From: an uncultured Bacteroidales bacterium
GTDB lineage: Bacteria; Bacteroidota; Bacteroidia; Bacteroidales; F082
Assembly: GCA_900317055.1 (NCBI GenBank)
Contig: ONFF01000005.1
Location: 276,068-340,067, forward strand
Direction: 5' to 3'
DNA length: 64,000 nucleotides
Positions 60,932-64,000 of this stretch are shown here, piece after piece. The notes beneath the pieces were generated by a model. The model was not told the DNA's origin. It worked only from the letters and a program-made list of their open reading frames with translations, and ran no database searches. Numbering within the stretch: the stretch's first letter is position 1; each line of letters opens with the position of its first letter. A program made the position numbers and the translations under genes.

Positions 60932-61363
60932 ATGAAATTTTATGACATTGATTCAGTTTTCACCTTTGGCAAATACGAAGGTATGACCATCGCCGAAGTG
61001 TACGAAAAAGACCCAAAGTACTTGAAATACTGCGAAGAAAACATTGACGAGTTTTATGTCTCCCCTTCCGTGATGCGTGAATTGAAGTCGATGAACCGTG
61101 CCATCAACGATTCAGCTTTGCTTGATGCCAACTTCGACAAGATGAGCGACGACGAAATCGACGAGTTCATCAGCGGTCACGATGAAGAAGACGAGTTCGA
61201 CGAGTCGAAACTGGAACGCGACTTCGACTGGGACAACAACGACTTTGCCGATGACTCGCCGTTCGATGAGTTTGAGGATGAATTCGATGAAGAGGAATTC
61301 AACGATGAGTTCGGCGACAGCTTTGATGAAAGCATCGACGGAGGATTTGATGAATTGTATTGA
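60932..61363 (+). CDS. Acidic protein with exodeoxyribonuclease X C-terminal-like domain
   Basis: A 143-residue protein. The N-terminal 55 residues (DSVFTFGKYEGMTIAEVYEK and DPKYLKYCEENI) match the small C-terminal domain of exodeoxyribonuclease X and related quorum-type proteins, a fold that may bind nucleic acid or phosphate. The second half (about 80-143) is a nearly uninterrupted run of Asp/Glu with Phe, e.g. EFDEEEFNDEFGDSF. There is no nuclease domain. This acidic tail could mimic DNA or buffer the small domain. Function unknown. Confidence 0.65.
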   Translation: MKFYDIDSVFTFGKYEGMTIAEVYEKDPKYLKYCEENIDEFYVSPSVMRELKSMNRAINDSALLDANFDKMSDDEIDEFISGHDEEDEFDESKLERDFDWDNNDFADDSPFDEFEDEFDEEEFNDEFGDSFDESIDGGFDELY

Positions 61364-61406
61364 AAAGAATTGTAGTATTTCTTTTTTAGAAGCAAATCTC
61401 CCATAA

Positions 61407-61434
61407 ATAAAGCCACCTTGCGGTGGCTTTTTTG
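61407..61434 (+). terminator. Terminator after the acidic protein gene
   Basis: AAAGCCACC and GGTGGCTTT pair around TTGC, followed by TTT. Confidence 0.85.
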
Positions 61435-61442
61435 CTATAGTT

Positions 61443-61491
61443 CGGTCGGATTTGCAATCCGACCGCATCGAATTGGGGATTTGCAATCCCC
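61443..61491. repeat. Two GGATTTGCAATCC-type palindromes
   Basis: CGGTCGGATT/AATCCGACCG (61443-61465) and GGGGATTTGCAATCCCC (61475-61491) are members of the family at 22157-22278. The second lies 3 bases from the glycosyltransferase stop and has a T run on the plus side. Confidence 0.85.
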
Positions 61492-61494
61492 TTT

Positions 61495-62436
61495 TTATGC
61501 ATTAATCCGTTCCGAAATGGAATATACCCGTTTCTCGCGCTGCGTAGATGTAATCATTTCTGCCAAAAATCCAGTTGAGAACAATTGCACACCCAAAACA
61601 ATGGCCAAAAGAGCAAAATAGAACAATGGTCTGCGCGTCATGCCATAGACATGGAAAAACAGGCGTGAGCAAGCGAGATACACTGCAATGAAAAAGCCCA
61701 CAAGAAAGGTAACCGAACCCAGCACACCGAAGAAATGCATGGGACGGTTGCTGAACTTCGAGATGAAGTTGATGGTGACGAGATCGAGATAGCCACGGAT
61801 GAAACGACTCATGCCGAACTTGCTCTTACCGAACTTGCGCTTTTGATGGTGAACCACCTTTTCGCCGATATGGCCGAAACCGTTCATCTTGGCTATGACG
61901 GGGATGTAACGGTGCATCTCACCGTACACCTGAATGCTCTTTACCACCTCATTGCGATAGGCCTTCAAGCCACAGTTGAAGTCGTGCAGCTTGATGCCCG
62001 ACATCCTGCGCGTCGTCCAATTGAAGAATTTCGAGGGGATGTTTTTCATCAGTTTGGAGTCGTAACGCACCTTCTTCCAACCAGAAACGAGGTCATAACC
62101 GTCATCTTTGATCATCTTGTAGAGTTCAGGGATTTCGTCGGGGCTGTCCTGAAGGTCGGCGTCCATAGTGATGACCACATCGCCTTGTACAACCTTAAAG
62201 CCCTCGTTCAATGCTGGCGACTTGCCATAGTTTCTCCTGAAACGCAACGCTTTCACATTAGGATTGGCCTCCGCAAGACCTTGGATAACGGACCAAGAAT
62301 TATCGGTGGAGCCATCGTCAACAAAGACGATTTCGTAAGAGAAGCCATGCTCGTCCATCACGCGACGAATCCATGCCTCCAGCTCGGGCAATGATTCGGC
62401 TTCGTTCAGCAGGGGTACGACAACGGAGATATCCAT
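61495..62436 (-). CDS. GT2 glycosyltransferase (dolichol-phosphate-type)
   Basis: A 313-residue enzyme from the ATG at 62436 (the longer frame to 62487 is translated repeat). The GT2 domain begins ISVVVPLLNEAESLPEL, with VFVDDGSTDNSW, VITMDADLQDSPDEIPELYK (DxD), and SGWKKVRYDSKL. The C-terminal ~75 residues hold two membrane segments. This architecture is that of dolichyl- or undecaprenyl-phosphate glycosyltransferases, which load a lipid carrier with sugar for envelope polysaccharides. The exact sugar is not clear. Confidence 0.9.
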   Translation of the reverse strand: MDISVVVPLLNEAESLPELEAWIRRVMDEHGFSYEIVFVDDGSTDNSWSVIQGLAEANPNVKALRFRRNYGKSPALNEGFKVVQGDVVITMDADLQDSPDEIPELYKMIKDDGYDLVSGWKKVRYDSKLMKNIPSKFFNWTTRRMSGIKLHDFNCGLKAYRNEVVKSIQVYGEMHRYIPVIAKMNGFGHIGEKVVHHQKRKFGKSKFGMSRFIRGYLDLVTINFISKFSNRPMHFFGVLGSVTFLVGFFIAVYLACSRLFFHVYGMTRRPLFYFALLAIVLGVQLFSTGFLAEMITSTQREKRVYSISERINA

Positions 62437-62451
62437 AGTTTTGTTTTTTTT

Positions 62452-62549
62452 ACTATGGCCACTGACCATGACTATGACCACTTCCACGGGAACGCTGAAG
62501 CTTCAGCCTTTGGTCAAAGTGGTCATGGTCATAGGCCATAAGCCATAGT
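62452..62549. repeat. GACCATGACTATGACC word palindrome between serS and the glycosyltransferase gene
   Basis: ACTATGGCCACTGACCATGA and CTATGACCACTT face AAGTGGTCATGGTCATAGGC and CATAAGCCATAGT, with GCTGAAGCTTCAGC in the centre. The words match the repeat at 52811-52884. One arm runs up to the serS stop codon. Confidence 0.85.
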
Positions 62550-63826
62550 CACTTAATTTCAGTTTTTCCACCCATATAGGGTTGCAGGGCTTTCGGGATG
62601 GCCACGGAGCCATCGGCGCGGAGGTTGTTCTCCAGGAAGGCGATCAACATGCGCGGTGGGGCAACCACAGTGTTGTTCAAGGTGTGGGCAAAATAGTTGC
62701 CGTTCTTGCCCTTTATTCTAATCTTCAGACGGCGTGCCTGGGCATCACCGAGATAAGAGCAGCTGCCCACCTCGAAGTACTTCTTCTGTCGCGGTGACCA
62801 TGCCTCAACATCCAAGGACTTCACCTTCAAGTCGGCCAAGTCACCAGAGCAGCACTCCAATGTACGCACAGGAATGTCCATCGAGCGGAACAGGTCAACG
62901 GTATTTTTCCACATTTGTTCGTACCAATAGTCGGCATCCTCTTGTTTACAAAGCACCACCATTTCTTGTTTCTCGAACTGGTGGATACGATACACCCCGC
63001 GTTCCTCGATGCCGTGAGCGCCTTTTTCCTTACGGAAGCAAGGTGAATAGCTTGTAAGCGTAAGTGGCAGAGATTCTTCGGGAACGATTTGATCGATGAA
63101 CTTGCCAATCATCGAGTGCTCACTGGTGCCGATGAGATAGAGGTCTTCGCCTTCAATCTTGTACATCATGGCATCCATTTCAGCAAAACTCATCACGCCG
63201 GAGACAATCTCGCTACGCACCATGAAAGGCGGGATGCAATAAGTGAAGCCACGGTCGATCATGAAGTCGCGAGCATAGGTGATAACGGCGGAATGCAGGC
63301 GAGCGATATCGCCCATGAGGTAATAAAAGCCGTTGCCTGCCACGCGGTGAGCCGAATCCAAATCCAAGCCGTTGAACTTGGCCATAATGTCGGCATGGTA
63401 AGGCACCTCGAAATCAGGCACCACAGGCTCGCCAAAACGCTCCTTCTCTACATTAAAGGTATCGTCCTTCCCTATAGGTACCTCAGGAGCGATGATGTTC
63501 GGGATGGCATACATCACTTTCGTCAGTTGCTCCATGAGCGATGTCTGTTGCTTGCCGAGTTGTTCCAGTTCTTGGGCGTTGGCCTCGACGAGTTTCTTCA
63601 TCTCGTTGGCTTTCTCGACTTCCTTGTTCTTGAAGAGGATGCCGATTTCTTTAGAGATGGAGTTGCGTTGCGAGCGCAGGTCGTCGGCGCGCTGCTGGCA
63701 GTCACAATATTGGGTGTACAAGTTGATGGCCTCGTCGACGAGGGGCAACTTGCTGTCTTGGTATTTCTTCTTGATGTTTTCCCTGACCATGTCGGGGTTT
63801 TTGACTAAAAACTTGATGTCTATCAT
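62549..63826 (-). CDS. serS: Seryl-tRNA synthetase
   Basis: A 425-residue class II synthetase from the ATG at 63826 (MIDIKFLVKNPDMVRENIKK). The N-terminal ~110 residues form the long antiparallel coiled coil that grips tRNA-Ser. The catalytic motifs include YSPCFRKEKGAHGIEERGVYR (motif 2) and NNTVVAPPRMLIAFLENN (motif 3). The detail GDLADLKVKSLDVEAWSPRQ and the NNTVVAPPR segment resemble archaeal-type forms more than the usual bacterial HTLNGSGLA. Its promoter is the TATCTTTG box at 63857. Confidence 0.95.
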   Translation of the reverse strand: MIDIKFLVKNPDMVRENIKKKYQDSKLPLVDEAINLYTQYCDCQQRADDLRSQRNSISKEIGILFKNKEVEKANEMKKLVEANAQELEQLGKQQTSLMEQLTKVMYAIPNIIAPEVPIGKDDTFNVEKERFGEPVVPDFEVPYHADIMAKFNGLDLDSAHRVAGNGFYYLMGDIARLHSAVITYARDFMIDRGFTYCIPPFMVRSEIVSGVMSFAEMDAMMYKIEGEDLYLIGTSEHSMIGKFIDQIVPEESLPLTLTSYSPCFRKEKGAHGIEERGVYRIHQFEKQEMVVLCKQEDADYWYEQMWKNTVDLFRSMDIPVRTLECCSGDLADLKVKSLDVEAWSPRQKKYFEVGSCSYLGDAQARRLKIRIKGKNGNYFAHTLNNTVVAPPRMLIAFLENNLRADGSVAIPKALQPYMGGKTEIK

Positions 63827-63856
63827 AGGTTTATCGTTTTGCTTCGTAAAAACGGG

Positions 63857-63864
63857 CAAAGATA
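63857..63864 (-). promoter_or_regulatory. -7 promoter box of serS
   Basis: TATCTTTG on the minus strand, 31 bases before the ATG at 63826. Confidence 0.65.
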
Positions 63865-63910
63865 GGAAAAAATATGCAAAGGATGGAAAAAATATACAAT
63901 AGCATAAAAA

Positions 63911-63943
63911 CAGAAAACCCCTCACCTGTTTCGGTGAAGGGTC
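63911..63943 (-). terminator. Terminator of the rRNA operon
   Basis: ACCCTTCACC (63933-63942 on the opposite strand) and GGTGAGGGGTTTT pair around GAAACA; read leftward it ends in a T run. It lies directly downstream of the 5S rRNA 3' end. Confidence 0.8.
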
Positions 63944-63950
63944 TCCGTTG

Positions 63951-64000
63951 TGGGTGGGCGGCGAACTACTTTCCCACGGTCTCCCGCAGTATCATCGTCG
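63951..64000 (-). rRNA. rrf: 5S ribosomal RNA, 3' end (partial)
   Basis: Read on the minus strand, the last 50 bases are CGATGATACTGCGGGAGACC then GTGGGAAAGTAGTTCGCCGCC. These are the helix IV/V region and 3' end of a Bacteroidales-type 5S rRNA. The 5' half and the 23S and 16S genes lie beyond the right edge. The exact 3' end is estimated by comparison with the usual six or so bases after CGCCGCC. Confidence 0.85.

Overview
The window is chromosomal DNA from a member of the Bacteroidota, most likely the order Bacteroidales. Several signs agree. Most transcription units start with the Bacteroidota sigma-factor -7 box TAnnTTTG, found at about 28 places. The primary sigma factor is short (287 aa) and has no region 1.1. 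Two genes end in type IX secretion sorting domains. Lineage-restricted families occur (DUF3078, DUF4831, FISUMP lipoproteins, RagB-free lipoprotein and beta-barrel pairs, and a Lys-type phosphoglycerate dehydrogenase). The coordinates of several starts were moved to a downstream ATG when the longer frame began with TTG or GTG inside a promoter or repeat.

Layout, left to right. 1-7.9 kb: the tail of a T9SS cargo gene, then a leftward group: DnaE with an N-terminal proofreading exonuclease, thioredoxin, a DUF58 protein and a secreted beta-propeller protein. 8-23 kb: mostly core genes read rightward: a T9SS cargo protein, an EamA transporter (leftward), rpsP, a hemerythrin-LuxR pair, a phosphatase-like protein, YebC, a degenerate cyclase-like protein, DUF3078, rfbD, a phosphohexomutase, tRNA-CAU, an SH3 lipoprotein, rpsO-pnp and the primary sigma factor. 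23.2-33.3 kb is an accessory region. It holds an XRE/ImmA/PIN operon with remnants around it and a restriction-like pair (an Eco57I-type DNA methyltransferase and a PLD-nuclease/SNF2 helicase). It also has strongly structured noncoding DNA and an orphan gene. 33.5-48 kb: rpe, an archaeal-type ATPase, pepD with a histone-like tail, a tricorn-type protease, an outer-membrane/lipoprotein trio, an oligopeptide-binding lipoprotein, lon and rpmE2. 48.5-64 kb: two FISUMP lipoproteins, serC (frameshifted)-serA-DUF1015, a DUF3307 membrane protein, an exported nitroreductase, xerD, kdsA, DUF4831, a sodium symporter, DUF486, an acidic protein, a GT2 glycosyltransferase and serS. The 3' end of a 5S rRNA runs in from the right edge.

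The strongest signals beyond routine annotation are these. (1) The methyltransferase looks mosaic: base composition changes just after its NPPYG motif, and a second, orphan copy of the family's C-terminal tail lies in frame just past its stop codon. This suggests replacement of the specificity domain. (2) A palindromic element of the TTCGACAGGCTCA type sits in frame inside two protein genes and in one leader. (3) Other palindrome families, including GGATTTGTAATCC, occupy intergenic gaps, and many gaps consist of imperfect inverted repeats built from a private short word. (4) A DUF1015 protein carries an eight-cysteine metallothionein-like insert. (5) PepD carries an 86-residue histone-H1-like tail. 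All calls come from reading the sequence; no database or structure search was run.
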